A stretch of DNA of 64,000 nt from Begonia masoniana (Eukaryota > Streptophyta > Magnoliopsida > Cucurbitales > Begoniaceae). Positions 23,332 to 33,447 of this stretch are shown piece after piece; position 1 is the first letter of the stretch; every line of letters starts with the position of its first letter. A program made the translations under genes and the position numbers. The notes beneath the pieces are model-generated. The model made no database searches. It was not told the origin of the DNA and worked only from the letters and a program-made list of their open reading frames with translations. The stretch spans positions 45,472,309-45,536,308 of the forward strand of contig CM039512.1 in the NCBI GenBank assembly GCA_022432975.1, in the 5' to 3' direction.

Positions 23332-25503
23332 CTATTTGAAGAGATCTAAATGACGATTCCAAAAGGCTCTCTGAACATAAGAGGGCACGTCACGGTGGGG
23401 ATTGAAAAATGCATCCACCATAGCTTGAAGAAAGGCAAGATCTCGTGGGAGAGGTGATTGATAGACCACCATTGCCAAACAAGGAGCAGGAGGTGGAGAA
23501 GGCTCTCGGGACACCTCCATGTCCAAGCAAGGAGGAGACTCGACAGAAGGACCAGAACACACATCCATGCATGGCGAAGGAGAAGCTTCCAATGGACAGG
23601 CTGGAGGAGAGGAAGATGCAGGAGCAGAGGAAGAAGTAGGAGGTGTGAACTTGAGCTCAGTCTCATGAATATCTAGGGACATGAAGCGCACATCTTCAAT
23701 AACAGCAGGCCTGGAGAGGGGAAGAAAAAAATCTTCATAGCAAGCCTCGGGAACATTGAGACCAGAACTTGATGGTTCGGGTTCAGGGTCAGGTTCAGGT
23801 GTCAACGCGGCAATGGAAGATTGGAGTTTCTCAAGTTCCCTGACAACCATTCGCCTATCACCATCAACTTTCGTAGACAGCAGGCCAAGACCTGTATCCA
23901 AAGCAATGCCCATGTCCTGATGATTCTTATCAATTTTACTTTGGAGGGTACTGAGGGCAGTGCCAAGGTTGGTAATAGAGGCTTGCATCTCATTATACTG
24001 AGCCTCAGTGAAGGAAAATCTCCTGTGATATGTCAGGGGAGTTGCAAGAGTATTGGAGAGAAGGGGTTGGACTTGCAGAGCGATTGGAGCAGGTTGAATT
24101 GGTGATGGAGGGAGCACCTCTTGCTGATCGGGAGATGGAGGAGCTGAAGGTGCATGGATTGGAGATGGAGGAGCTGAAGGTTCATGGAGTGGAGATGGAG
24201 GAGCTGAAGATTCATGGGGTGAAGATGGAGGAGCTGAAGATGGTAGAGCTGGAGGACCATGGGTGAGTATCGAAGAAATTGCTCGCATCACCGGAGAGAT
24301 GGAAGGAAAAACAGGCTGAGAAGGTAGTATGAGAGAAGGTGGAGGTGAAAGAGGATGTTCAGGAATAGGTAGAGACACAGATGAGGGAGCAGAGGTGGCC
24401 TCTGAAATAGGTGCTATGGAGGAAGGAGCAATCCTGCGCCTTCGCACTAGAGGAGAAGGTGGGGAGCTTGAATCCTGAGATTGAGAAATACCACGGTCTG
24501 GACATACTGTTTCATCTCCCCCTTCAGCAGTTGATTCATCTGGCAGGATAAGTTTCCTTTTTCCACGCCTGACAGGTGCTGCCAAAGAAACCTTTTTCTT
24601 AGCCTTATCCACAGCAGGTTTTCCTTTTTCGATTTGTTTGAATCCCATCCTGTTGAGAGTGGAATAGGAATAGAAATTGGAGGGCATAAGTCTCACAGGC
24701 TCCTCCTCCTCAGGAAGGATAACCTCAAGACGAGCAAATAACCGCATGAGAAGCAGATTATACGGTAGTGAAGTAGCCCTGGAGGATACAGCTAGAATCA
24801 TCCTTCGAACAACTATATAGCCAATGTTGAAGGGTGTCTTGAAATAGATTGCAAACAGAACAAACAGTTCCATTGCGCTCACCTCGTCATAATGTCCACC
24901 CTTGGGAACAATATTGAAATCAATCATATGACGAAAAACTCTGGCTCTAGGGGTCAGATGTTTGCCCTTTAACTGATCAGGTGATGAATTGGGGTCCATA
25001 GCAATTTCCCTTAGAAACTGTAGTCCTTCAGGCGTTCCAAAGAAAGATAGCTCAGGGCCTGTCACATACTTGTAAGGGCAGTTATCCAAATGAGGAGCTC
25101 CCAGAAGGGCATTTATGGACTTAGGAGTAATTTCTATGTGAGTGTTGTATACGTAGCTCTTAATGGAAGGATAATCAGAGGTAAAGCTAAGGTTTGCATA
25201 AAACATCCTAATCGCTTCCGGGTAGTAGAATGATTCGGTCTCAAAGAGACCTATTAGCCCGAGATCCGTCAAGGGTTCAATAAAGTCCATTCCGGCTAAC
25301 TCTTCAAAAGAAATACCCTTACTAGGAATTAACGATTTGAACCGATAGTCATTGTGGTACTTTACCTCATCAGCTTGAGTAAGAAAGTAGAAGGTTGGCC
25401 ACTCCGTTCCACGAGGAATCTCTCGGGAAGGACGATCATAAACTTTGGCCTTCTTCTTGGTTGGTTTGGAAACGGCGCGAGATGATTGACCTTGAAATTC
25501 CAT
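23332..25503 (-). CDS. third ORF of the copia element (723 aa, envelope position, PF20167-like N-terminus)
   Basis: An intact frame from a genuine ATG (complement of 25501-25503) to TAG. The N-terminus is basic (KPTKKKAKV, a possible nuclear localisation signal). Residues about 35-280 form a globular part with blocks such as GISFEELAGMDF, FYYPEAIRMFYANL and INALLGAPHL, which resemble the putative plant transposon protein domain (PF20167-like) often found in retroelement ORFs. From about 300 it is basic and then Pro/Ser-rich, with at least three SAPPSP repeats. Residues about 510-590 look like an amphipathic coiled coil (MQASITNLGTALSTLQSKI). The C-terminus is acidic and Pro-rich. I see no signal peptide or convincing membrane segment, so an envelope role is not supported by sequence. 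It lies 3' of pol on the same strand and is intact although pol is broken. Confidence 0.85.
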   Translation of the reverse strand: MEFQGQSSRAVSKPTKKKAKVYDRPSREIPRGTEWPTFYFLTQADEVKYHNDYRFKSLIPSKGISFEELAGMDFIEPLTDLGLIGLFETESFYYPEAIRMFYANLSFTSDYPSIKSYVYNTHIEITPKSINALLGAPHLDNCPYKYVTGPELSFFGTPEGLQFLREIAMDPNSSPDQLKGKHLTPRARVFRHMIDFNIVPKGGHYDEVSAMELFVLFAIYFKTPFNIGYIVVRRMILAVSSRATSLPYNLLLMRLFARLEVILPEEEEPVRLMPSNFYSYSTLNRMGFKQIEKGKPAVDKAKKKVSLAAPVRRGKRKLILPDESTAEGGDETVCPDRGISQSQDSSSPPSPLVRRRRIAPSSIAPISEATSAPSSVSLPIPEHPLSPPPSLILPSQPVFPSISPVMRAISSILTHGPPALPSSAPPSSPHESSAPPSPLHEPSAPPSPIHAPSAPPSPDQQEVLPPSPIQPAPIALQVQPLLSNTLATPLTYHRRFSFTEAQYNEMQASITNLGTALSTLQSKIDKNHQDMGIALDTGLGLLSTKVDGDRRMVVRELEKLQSSIAALTPEPDPEPEPSSSGLNVPEACYEDFFLPLSRPAVIEDVRFMSLDIHETELKFTPPTSSSAPASSSPPACPLEASPSPCMDVCSGPSVESPPCLDMEVSREPSPPPAPCLAMVVYQSPLPRDLAFLQAMVDAFFNPHRDVPSYVQRAFWNRHLDLFK

Positions 25504-25837
25504 TTCTAGAAGAGGATTCGACAGAGAAGATTTGGTAGGGCAGGGGTTTACAGAAAGAGCGCGAAAAGTAAAGTGTCTGGGCGAAGAAGAATGAATTTAA
25601 AAGAAATAGCTCATCGCCAGACGAAGAAGACATACGTGTCGACAGATTGGGGAATACATCTTCCGATGGATTACACGTGTCGGCAGATTGAGCAGTACAG
25701 CTTTCGATGGGATAGAAAACACTGCATCTGCCGATAGAGATGTAACTACCGATGACTAGAGAAATACACAGTATCTACCGGCGCTTCACAACACAGAAAC
25801 ACTCAATTACATAGGATCTAATAACAGAGAAATACCC
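25504..25837 (-). other. spacer between pol and the third ORF, with LTR-like repeat cores
   Basis: No gene. Between 25640 and 25780 there are several copies of the core found in the LTR array (for example CATCTGCCGAT, TACCGATG, GTCGGCAGATTG), so the internal region carries the same repeat type as the LTR. Confidence 0.7.
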
Positions 25838-26563
25838 TTAGTTTTTCCCAAACCGAATGAGTCCTAGCCTGATTTTAATATTATTGAAGGTCTTCTCATC
25901 CAAAGGCTTGGTAAATATGTCTGCAAGTTGATCTACAGAATTAACAAACTCTAGAGTGATATCTCCTCTTTGAACATGATCTCTATTGAAATGATACCTA
26001 ACATCAATATGTTTGGTTCTAGAGTGCTGAATAGGATTTTTAGAAATGTTGATGGCACTGGTGTTATCACACCGAATAGGAATCCTATCATAAAATAGAT
26101 TATAGTCTTCTAATGTTTGTTTCATCCATAACATTTGTGCACAACAACTGCCTGCAGCAATATATTCACTTTCTGCAGTTGAGAGTGCAACAGAATTCTG
26201 TTTCTTAGAATACCAAGACACTAGAGATTCACCGAGAAATTGACATGTTCCTGTGGTGCTTTTCCTATCAACTAGACTATCAGCATAGTCAGAATCTGAA
26301 TATCCTATCAGATCAAATGAAGTTCCCTTAGGATACCATAAACCTAAGTCATAAGTTCCACTCAAATATTTGAAAATCCTTTTTACTGCAGGTAAATGAG
26401 ATTCCTTAGGGGCAGCCTGAAACCTAGCACATAGGCACACACTAAAGAGTATATCTGGCCTACTTGCAGTCAGATATAACAGTGAACCAATCATACCACG
26501 ATATTTCTTGATATCCACACTTATACCATTTTCATCCTTGTCCAATTTAGTAGTGGTACTCAT
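25838..26563 (-). pseudogene. copia pol C-terminus: RNase H (downstream of the frameshift)
   Basis: The segment begins inside pol (MSTTTKLDKDENG) and contains the copia RNase H with WYSKKQNSVALSTAESEYIAA, CDNTSAI and ADIFTKPLDEKTF, ending IRLGLIRFGKN. It is the continuation of the pol reading frame at 26590-28944, separated by one missing base within a T run (A run on the plus strand) near 26640. The domain itself looks intact. With the frameshift this copy could not make RNase H as one polyprotein unless the base call is wrong. Confidence 0.9.
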
Positions 26564-26589
26564 GGGAGTTCTAGAGGATTTGACAGATT

Positions 26590-28950
26590 CTAAACCAAAC
26601 TTCTTAAGGAGTTCCTTAATATACTTTTCTTGACAGAAGAAATTCCATCAGGAGATTGACTAATCTGGAATCCTAAGAAAAACTTTAACTCACCCATCAT
26701 ACTCATTTCAAACTCACTTTGCATGAGGGAGGAAAACTCATTGCACAAACTGACATTTGTAGATCCAAAAATAATGTCATCGACATATATTTGAACTAAC
26801 AAGATGTCTGCATCCTTTTGCATGGTAAATAGAGTTGAATCAGAATTACCCTTTTTGAAATTTCTTTCCTCAAGGAAATTCTTCAACCTATCATACCAAG
26901 CCCTAGGAGCCTGCTTAAGACCATAGAGAGCTTTCCTAAGTTTAAATACATGATCAGGTTTATCAAAGGATTCAAATCCTAAGGGCTGCTCTACATAAAC
27001 TTCTTCCAAGATATATCCATTTAAAAAGGCACTCTTTACATCCATTTGAAAGAGTGTGAAGTTCATGTAGCAGGCAAAAGCCAAAAGCATTCTAATAGAT
27101 TCCAAACGAGCTACAGGGGCAAAAGATTCTTCAAAATCAATACCCTCTTCCTGAGAGTATCCCTTAGCAACTAGTCTAGCCTTATTTCTGACAACAATCC
27201 CATTCTCATCCAATTTATTCTTAAAGACCCACTTAGTTCCAATAATGGGATAATCCTTTGGCCGTGGAACAAGTTCCCATACTTTGCTCCTTTCAAATTG
27301 ATTTAGCTCCTCTTGCATAGCTAAAATCCAATTTTCATCATTCTCGGCCTCCTCAAATTTCTTAGGCTCTATTTGAGAGATAAATGCCACATTGGCACAG
27401 AGATTTCTAAGAGAGGCTCTAGTCTTAACCCCTAAAGAAGGATCACCTAAGACTTCATCTAATGGATGGTCTTTGATGAATTTCCAATCTCTAGGAAGAG
27501 CAGGATTTTCATCCTTGACAGAAACTATATCATGAGGAATAGGAGAAGGTTCTAAAGATTTTTCTACTTGAATGGGATCTGTAGGCTTTTCTAAGGAAAG
27601 GGAATCCAGTTGTTTTTCCAAGGGATCATCCTCATCCACATTGATTAATGGGTGAGGAGTCTCATCAAAATTGACATGAACAGATTCCTCTACAACAAGA
27701 GTTCTCCTATTGAAAACTCTGTATGCTTTACTGGTCAACGAATATCCTAGAAAAATTCCAAGATCGGATTTGGAATCGAATTTTCCTAAGTTATCCTTAG
27801 TATTAAGAATGAAACATTTGCAACCGAAAGCTCTAAAATACTTAACAGTAGGAGTCTTGCCATTCCAAAGTTCATAGGGAGTTTTCTCTAGAATAGGTCT
27901 TATGGAGACCCGATTAAGCACATAACAGGCTGTTGCTACAGCTTCAGCCCAGAAATACTTTGGAAGGGTGTTTTCATTAAGCATAGTCCTAGCAAGCTCT
28001 TGAAGGGACCTATTCTTCCTCTCAACAACACCATTTTGCTGAGGGGTCCTAGGAGAAGAGAAATTGTGCTCAATTCCATATTTGAGACACAAGAGTTCAA
28101 ATTTCTCATTTTCAAACTCTCCACCATGATCACTACGAATAGCAACAATGGTGAGCTCCTTTTCATTTTGTACTCTTTTCCTAAAGCTAGAGAAAGTATC
28201 AAAAGTCTCATCCTTAGACTTCAGAAAATAAACCCAAGTAAATCTAGAGAAATCATCTACAATAACAAAGGCATAGAATTTGCCGCCTAGGCTTGCTATA
28301 TTGGAAGGACCGAAGAGGTCCATGTGAAGAAGTTGGAGAGGCTTAGAAGTGGAGATTGAATTCTTTGATGCAAAAGAGCTTTTGATCTGCTTGCCCATTT
28401 GACAAGCTTCACAGACTTTATCCTTCTCGAAGGATATCTTAGGGATCCCTCTAACTAAATTCTCCTTAGTAATCTTAGCTAAGGTATCCATCCCTACGTG
28501 TCCTAATCTTCTATGCCAAGACCAACAGTCATTAAGAGAATTAACAACAAAACACTTCTCATCAACATGCTCAAAAACATTCAGATCAACAATATAGACA
28601 TTTTCTTTTCTAAATCCTTTAAACAAAATATGATTAGTTGAAATGTCTTTGATCACACAGACATTTGATTTGAAAGTTACTTTATAGCCCTTGTCACACA
28701 ACTGACTTATGCTTAGCAGATTATGCTTTAATCCTTCTACAAGTAAAATATTTTCAATAGTAGGATGAGAAGGATTACCTATATTGCCGATGCCAACGAT
28801 TTTCCCCTTTTGGTTTCCACCAAAAGTGACACTCCCTTTCTTCTTGTTGACAACAGCAAACTTGATTGAGTCTCCCGTCATATGCCTTGAGCAACCACTG
28901 TCAAGGTACCACAGATTTGTTCTGGGAGAGCAGTCAACCTGCAAAACAGA
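26590..28950 (-). pseudogene. copia pol: protease, integrase and reverse transcriptase
   Basis: The frame has no ATG at its upstream end; it is open from just inside the end of gag in the -1 frame relative to gag. Order of domains: aspartic protease ([14 protein letters not shown]), the pre-integrase zinc segment (WHRRLGH then CEACQMGK), the integrase core with its DDE residues ([28 protein letters not shown]), then reverse transcriptase ([44 protein letters not shown], and the active site [10 protein letters not shown]). All catalytic motifs are present. The frame ends prematurely at 26590 through a one-base loss. The Trp of the usual GTFISQ-type segment is not reached. Confidence 0.92.
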
Positions 28951-28952
28951 AA

Positions 28953-30527
28953 TCAGGTTGTCTTCTTAGGTACCCAAATCTTTTGGGTCCTAGTGTTAGG
29001 TTTGGTTCCTTTAGGAACCCATTGGAATTTACCAGTTGATTTCATATAGTTTGCTTTTAGCGGACATACAAAAGATTTAAGTCCAGCTTCATTACATGCA
29101 TGACAGATAGAGGGTTTAACAAAGAAGTTTTTAAAGGCTTTCCTTTTATTAGACTTGTCATACCCTAATCCGGTCTTGTCAAAATTTGCTCTCTGACCTG
29201 CTATTACCATCTTAAATAATTTTTCACCCTTAGTGAAGTTCAGAATAATATTATTCAAATCTTCATTTTTGCTTTTAAGATCATCAATCTCTTTGACATG
29301 CAAATTAGTTTTCTCGGCATGTATTTCTACCATGTTTGCGTTTTCCTTTTTCAAAGTATTGTATTTAGTTTTTAACATGCCAAACTGTTTAACTAAATCA
29401 TTGAAAGCATCAATTAGATTATCTTCATCGTCATCAATATCACTGTCACTAATAATACTAGAGGAAGAAGAACTAACCTTGTCCTCGTGTGCCATAAAGC
29501 ACAGGTTTGCTACTTCCTCATCCTCTGATGAAGAGGTATCTTCTTCACTATCGTCCCAAGTGGCCTTCATTGCCCTTTTCTTGAACTTCTTGGGACCCTT
29601 CTTTGCTTGTGGACAATCTGCCTTCATATGTCCAGGCTTTCCACACCCAAAACACGTGATCTCCTTGTCCTTTTGAGACTTTTCACCATTTGGAAACCTT
29701 TTTCCCTGCATCCTCTTTCGTTGCAGGAATTTGCTGAATCTCCTGGTAATGAGGGCAATGTCCTCATCTTCTTCTTCTTCCTCAGATTCATCAGGCTTGC
29801 TCGATGAGGCCTTGAGAGCTATGTCCTTTCTCTTGGAGATCTCTTTTTCTTTGAGATCCTCCTTGTCATTGGCCCTCATGGTTATCTCATGAGTCATTAG
29901 AGAGCCAATGAGTTCCTCAAGCTTGAGAACCTTGAGATCCCGTGCCTCTTGTATTGCCGTCACCTTTGGTTGCCAAGCTCTTGGTAAACATCTCAAAATT
30001 TTCCTAATTAACTCTTCACCTGAATACATCTTACCAAGTACTTTTAACCCATTAGTAATGTTAGTGAAACGAGTAAACATTGAAGAAATAGACTCATCCT
30101 TTTCCATGGTAAACAATTCATATTCGTGAACTAACATGCTCAATTTACTCTCCTTTACTTGGTTAGTTCCCTCATGTGTGACTTCTAATAAGTGCCAAAT
30201 TTCTTGAGCACTTTCACACCCTTGCACTCTATTGAATTCATCTCTATTTAGAGCACAGTACAAGGTGTTTACTGCCTTAGCATTAAGGCTCAGATTTCTC
30301 TTATCGGACTCTGTTAACTCAGAAGAGTCCTTAGGGATACTTTTCCCATCAACAGTTTTCATGGCCTTAAAAGGACCATTCTCTATAATACACCACGTTT
30401 CATAGTCTATGGCTTGAATGAATATTTTCATTCTAGCCTTCCAATAGACATAATCACTACCATCAAAGAATGGAGGTCTATTGGTTGCTTGACCTTCTAT
30501 TTGTGATGTGTTAGTGTTGAATGCCAT
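28953..30527 (-). CDS. copia gag (524 aa)
   Basis: An intact frame from ATG (complement of 30525-30527) to TGA. The N-terminus [23 protein letters not shown] and [13 protein letters not shown] are typical of copia capsid proteins (DUF4219/UBN2-type). A canonical zinc knuckle [14 protein letters not shown] is near residue 290. A second Cys pair, [14 protein letters not shown], near residue 475 lacks the expected His. Between them lie an acidic Ser/Glu/Asp stretch and a likely coiled coil ([20 protein letters not shown]). The stop lies just upstream of pol, whose frame is -1 relative to gag. Confidence 0.95.
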   Translation of the reverse strand: MAFNTNTSQIEGQATNRPPFFDGSDYVYWKARMKIFIQAIDYETWCIIENGPFKAMKTVDGKSIPKDSSELTESDKRNLSLNAKAVNTLYCALNRDEFNRVQGCESAQEIWHLLEVTHEGTNQVKESKLSMLVHEYELFTMEKDESISSMFTRFTNITNGLKVLGKMYSGEELIRKILRCLPRAWQPKVTAIQEARDLKVLKLEELIGSLMTHEITMRANDKEDLKEKEISKRKDIALKASSSKPDESEEEEEDEDIALITRRFSKFLQRKRMQGKRFPNGEKSQKDKEITCFGCGKPGHMKADCPQAKKGPKKFKKRAMKATWDDSEEDTSSSEDEEVANLCFMAHEDKVSSSSSSIISDSDIDDDEDNLIDAFNDLVKQFGMLKTKYNTLKKENANMVEIHAEKTNLHVKEIDDLKSKNEDLNNIILNFTKGEKLFKMVIAGQRANFDKTGLGYDKSNKRKAFKNFFVKPSICHACNEAGLKSFVCPLKANYMKSTGKFQWVPKGTKPNTRTQKIWVPKKTT

Positions 30528-30584
30528 TGTAATAGCAGAATATAATGCAGAGCGTTTAACTACAGCTTAGACAAAGATAACCTC

Positions 30585-30596
30585 GCTCTGATACCA
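30585..30596 (-). promoter_or_regulatory. primer-binding site of the copia element
   Basis: On the element strand TGGTATCAGAGC starts two bases after the 5' LTR end. The site matches initiator-Met tRNA, like those of the gypsy elements. Confidence 0.95.
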
Positions 30597-30598
30597 AT

Positions 30599-32055
30599 TG
30601 AAGGACCGGAATTGTCTAAGAGGGGGGTGAATTAGACTTTTAAAAAATTAATCTAATAATCAATTAGTGTTACTCTCTTAATTAGTTTAATAGCAAATAA
30701 GGTAATATCAAAAATAAAGAGAGAGTAAGAGAGATTCAACACCAGTACTTTTTACGTGGTTCGGCCAAACTGCCTACGTCCACGCTCCAAGGCTCACCCC
30801 TTGAAGATCCTTACCCTTCTCCTCACGAGAAATAACAGATCGGGATTCCGGGCTCCGATCAACTGCCTTTACAGATTTGGATTGAACTTCACGGGCGTCA
30901 ATCCACTGCCGTTACAAGTTTGAGTTTGTAAAATATTAAGCTCAGACTACAATCTCACAAAAATGAATCTCAAGTTAGGATTGAGAGATGTAGAGAAGAA
31001 TACAGAGTGTGAAAATAACTTTCGCAGTTAGGGCTCAGAATTCAAATTGGCAAAAGTTAGTCTTCGAGCCTTTTCTTCTGCTTATATACTCTGTAAGAAG
31101 TTGCTTCACAGAATTGAATGCTTCTTTCTTCAAAATGGAGAAATGTTACCGTTGGAAAGCATCCGTACTGAAGTAGCTATCCGTTGCTTCTGAAAATGTT
31201 GTTCGTCGTCGCCATTAAAGGTCTGGAGTTAATGCTGAAAACGACGTCACTGTAGCTTCGCGGCTAACTTTGAATTCTGGCGGAAGTTCACCGGCAGATG
31301 CAACTTATGAGCAGAGACACGTCATCGGTGGATGCAGCTTGAAATGCCATCGGCAGATGTATCCTAAAAATCCATCGGCAGAAGCATCTTAAACTTTTAT
31401 CGGCAGAAGCACCTTTAAACTCCATCGGCAGGAGCATTGTCAAACGTGATCGGTAGGTGCAAGCTTTAGTCAGCATCTCCTTTTGTCGTTTAGTCAATCG
31501 GCAGGAGCTGCTTAAAAACATCATCGGCAGATGTGTCCTTAAATATCATCGGTAAGAGTAGCGTCAAATGCTATCGGCAGATCCATCTTGACACATCATC
31601 GGCAGATATCTTCAAAAACGCTTCGGCAGATGAAACATATAAGCACTGACCACGTCATCGGTAGATGCTCGCTTAGAGCTTCACGGGCAGATGAGACTTG
31701 TAAATGTTATCAGCATATGCACCTCAACATGTCATGAACCGGCATCGGCAGAAGTAGCTTCAACAGCTATCAGCAAATACACCTTGACATGACATCGGCA
31801 GATGTCTTCAAAAACGCTATCGGCAGATGCATCATTTCTTTGTCGTGTAGCGATCGGTATATGCAAGCCTGTTTTGCTATTTAATTCTTTATACTCAAAC
31901 CGATTTATTAGACAACTAAAATACCCTTTTCAAGGGTATTTCCAAATAAACTCATATTCATTATTCTCTTTAAATACACATAATCAAATTGTACACTAAT
32001 TATACAAATACATAATAAAAAACAAATTATGACTTAAACAATCTATAAGTCAACA
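30599..32055 (-). repeat. 5' LTR of the copia element
   Basis: 1457 bp; near-identical to 21535-23016. Differences seen by eye are about nine single bases and the absence of one 25-bp repeat unit. It abuts the target duplication ACACC (32056-32060) on the right and the primer site on the left. Confidence 0.96.
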
Positions 32056-32060
32056 ACACC
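32056..32060 (+). repeat. right target-site duplication of the copia element (ACACC)
   Basis: Matches 21530-21534 exactly. Confidence 0.95.
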
Positions 32061-33431
32061 TTCTGAATTCAGTTACTCGGAGGATGGCATTCTGAAATTT
32101 CGGGACCGTTGGTATGTTCCAAAAGATGAAGGGTTGAGGAAATTGATTCTGGCATAGGCACACTCATCGTCATTCTCAGTGCATCCGGGTAACACCAAAA
32201 TGTACCGAGATCTGAAAGTGCTTTATTGGTGGCCAAATATGAAGCGAGATGTGGCCAATTATGTACAGTCTTGCCTTGTCTGCCAACAAGTTAAGGCAGA
32301 ACACCAGAGACCAGGTGGAATGTTGCAATCTCTACCGATTCCCGAGTGGAAGTGGGATCATATTGCAATGGACTTTGTAGTTGGATTACCAAGAACAGTA
32401 AAAGGGCATGATAGTATATGGGTCGTAGTGGATAGACTAACGAAGATGGCTCATTTCCTTCCAGTAAAGATGACTTACACGATGAATCAGTTTGTAAAAT
32501 TGTATGTCCAGGAGATTATAAGATTGCACGGGGTTCCTGTGTCGATTGTTTCGGACCGAGATCCCAGATTTACTTCGAGATTTTGGAAGGGTTTACAAAG
32601 CGTTATGGGCACTAAGTTAACTTTTAGCACGGCATTCCACCCACAGACTGACAGACAGTCTGAAAGGACGATTCAGATACTTAAGGATATGCTGAGAGCG
32701 TGCGTTTTAGAGTTTCAAGCATCTTGGAGCCGGTATTTACCGTTTGTTGAATTTGCGTACAATAACAGTTATCAGTCCACGATTGATATTGCCACGTACG
32801 AAGCACTGTATGGCAGAAAGTGTAGGTCGCCACTATATTGGGATGAGGTAGGCGAAGCTAAGTTGATAGGACCGGAAATTTTACAACAACTATCTGAGAA
32901 GGTTGCTCTGATCAGACAAAGAATGGAAACTGCACAGAGTCGCCAGAAGAGCTATGCGGATCGAAGGAGACGAGATTTGGAGTTTGTAGTTGGTGATGAA
33001 GTATTTTTGAAGGTTTCACCGTTCAAAGGTGTAGTTCGCTTTGGTAAGAGAGGGAAGTTGAATCCACGGTTTGTTGGACCATTCCCGATTACAGAAAGGA
33101 TTGGAGCTATAGCTTACAAGCTTCAATTGCCGTTGTTCATGGAGGGTGTTCATAATGTCTTCCACGTGTCGATGTTGAGGAAATGTGTACGAGATCCGAC
33201 GCACATGGTGGAACTAGTTAGTCTTGAGATACAGCTGACTTTAACTTAGGAAGAGAAGCCAGTGCAAATTATGGAGTACGCTGTGAAAGTTTTACGCAAT
33301 AAGTCAATTCCACTGGTTAAGGTGTTGTGGAGGAACCAAAACGTAGAGGAAGCGACGTGGGAGCGCCAACAGGATATGATGGAGAGATATCCAGAGTTGT
33401 TCAGGTACGAAATTTTAGGGACAAAATTCTA
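32061..33431 (+). pseudogene. gypsy integrase and chromodomain-like tail (element 3)
   Basis: The element 3 reading frame resumes after the copia element (FSYSEDGILKFRDRWYVP). A TAG near 32155 interrupts the segment before the HHCC zinc motif (HPGNTKMYRDL to CLVCQQVK). The stretch 32179-33249 is open and holds the DDE core ([20 protein letters not shown], then QSERTIQILKDML), the GPF box (VGPFPITERIGAIAYKL) and FHVSMLRKC. A TAG at 33247-33249 cuts off the last part, which continues as a chromodomain-like tail (KVLWRNQNVEEATWE) to about 33431. QTDG reads QTDR. Overall this integrase is better preserved than that of element 1. Confidence 0.9.
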
Positions 33432-33434
33432 AAT

Positions 33435-33447
33435 AAGGAGGGTAGGA
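33435..33447 (+). promoter_or_regulatory. polypurine tract of element 3
   Basis: The stretch aaggagggtagga directly precedes the LTR start TGTAACACCC and matches the element 1 tract in position and form. Confidence 0.8.

Larger units (their letters stand above)
21535..32055 (-). mobile_element. Ty1/copia SIRE/Maximus-type element, complete, reverse strand
   Basis: Both LTRs and a perfect 5-bp target duplication (ACACC) are present. In its own direction (right to left) the order is LTR, primer site, gag, pol (protease, integrase, reverse transcriptase, RNase H), a third ORF, polypurine tract, LTR. An extra ORF 3' of pol is typical of the SIRE/Maximus lineage. The LTRs differ at about 9 positions plus one 25-bp repeat unit, so this is the youngest of the nested insertions. 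Coding breaks are few: a gag stop with pol in the -1 frame, and one single-base frameshift before RNase H. Confidence 0.95.

Noticed and set aside
23445..24266. Plus-strand open frames opposite the third copia ORF
   Set aside because: They mirror the Pro/Ser-rich repeats of the real minus-strand ORF.
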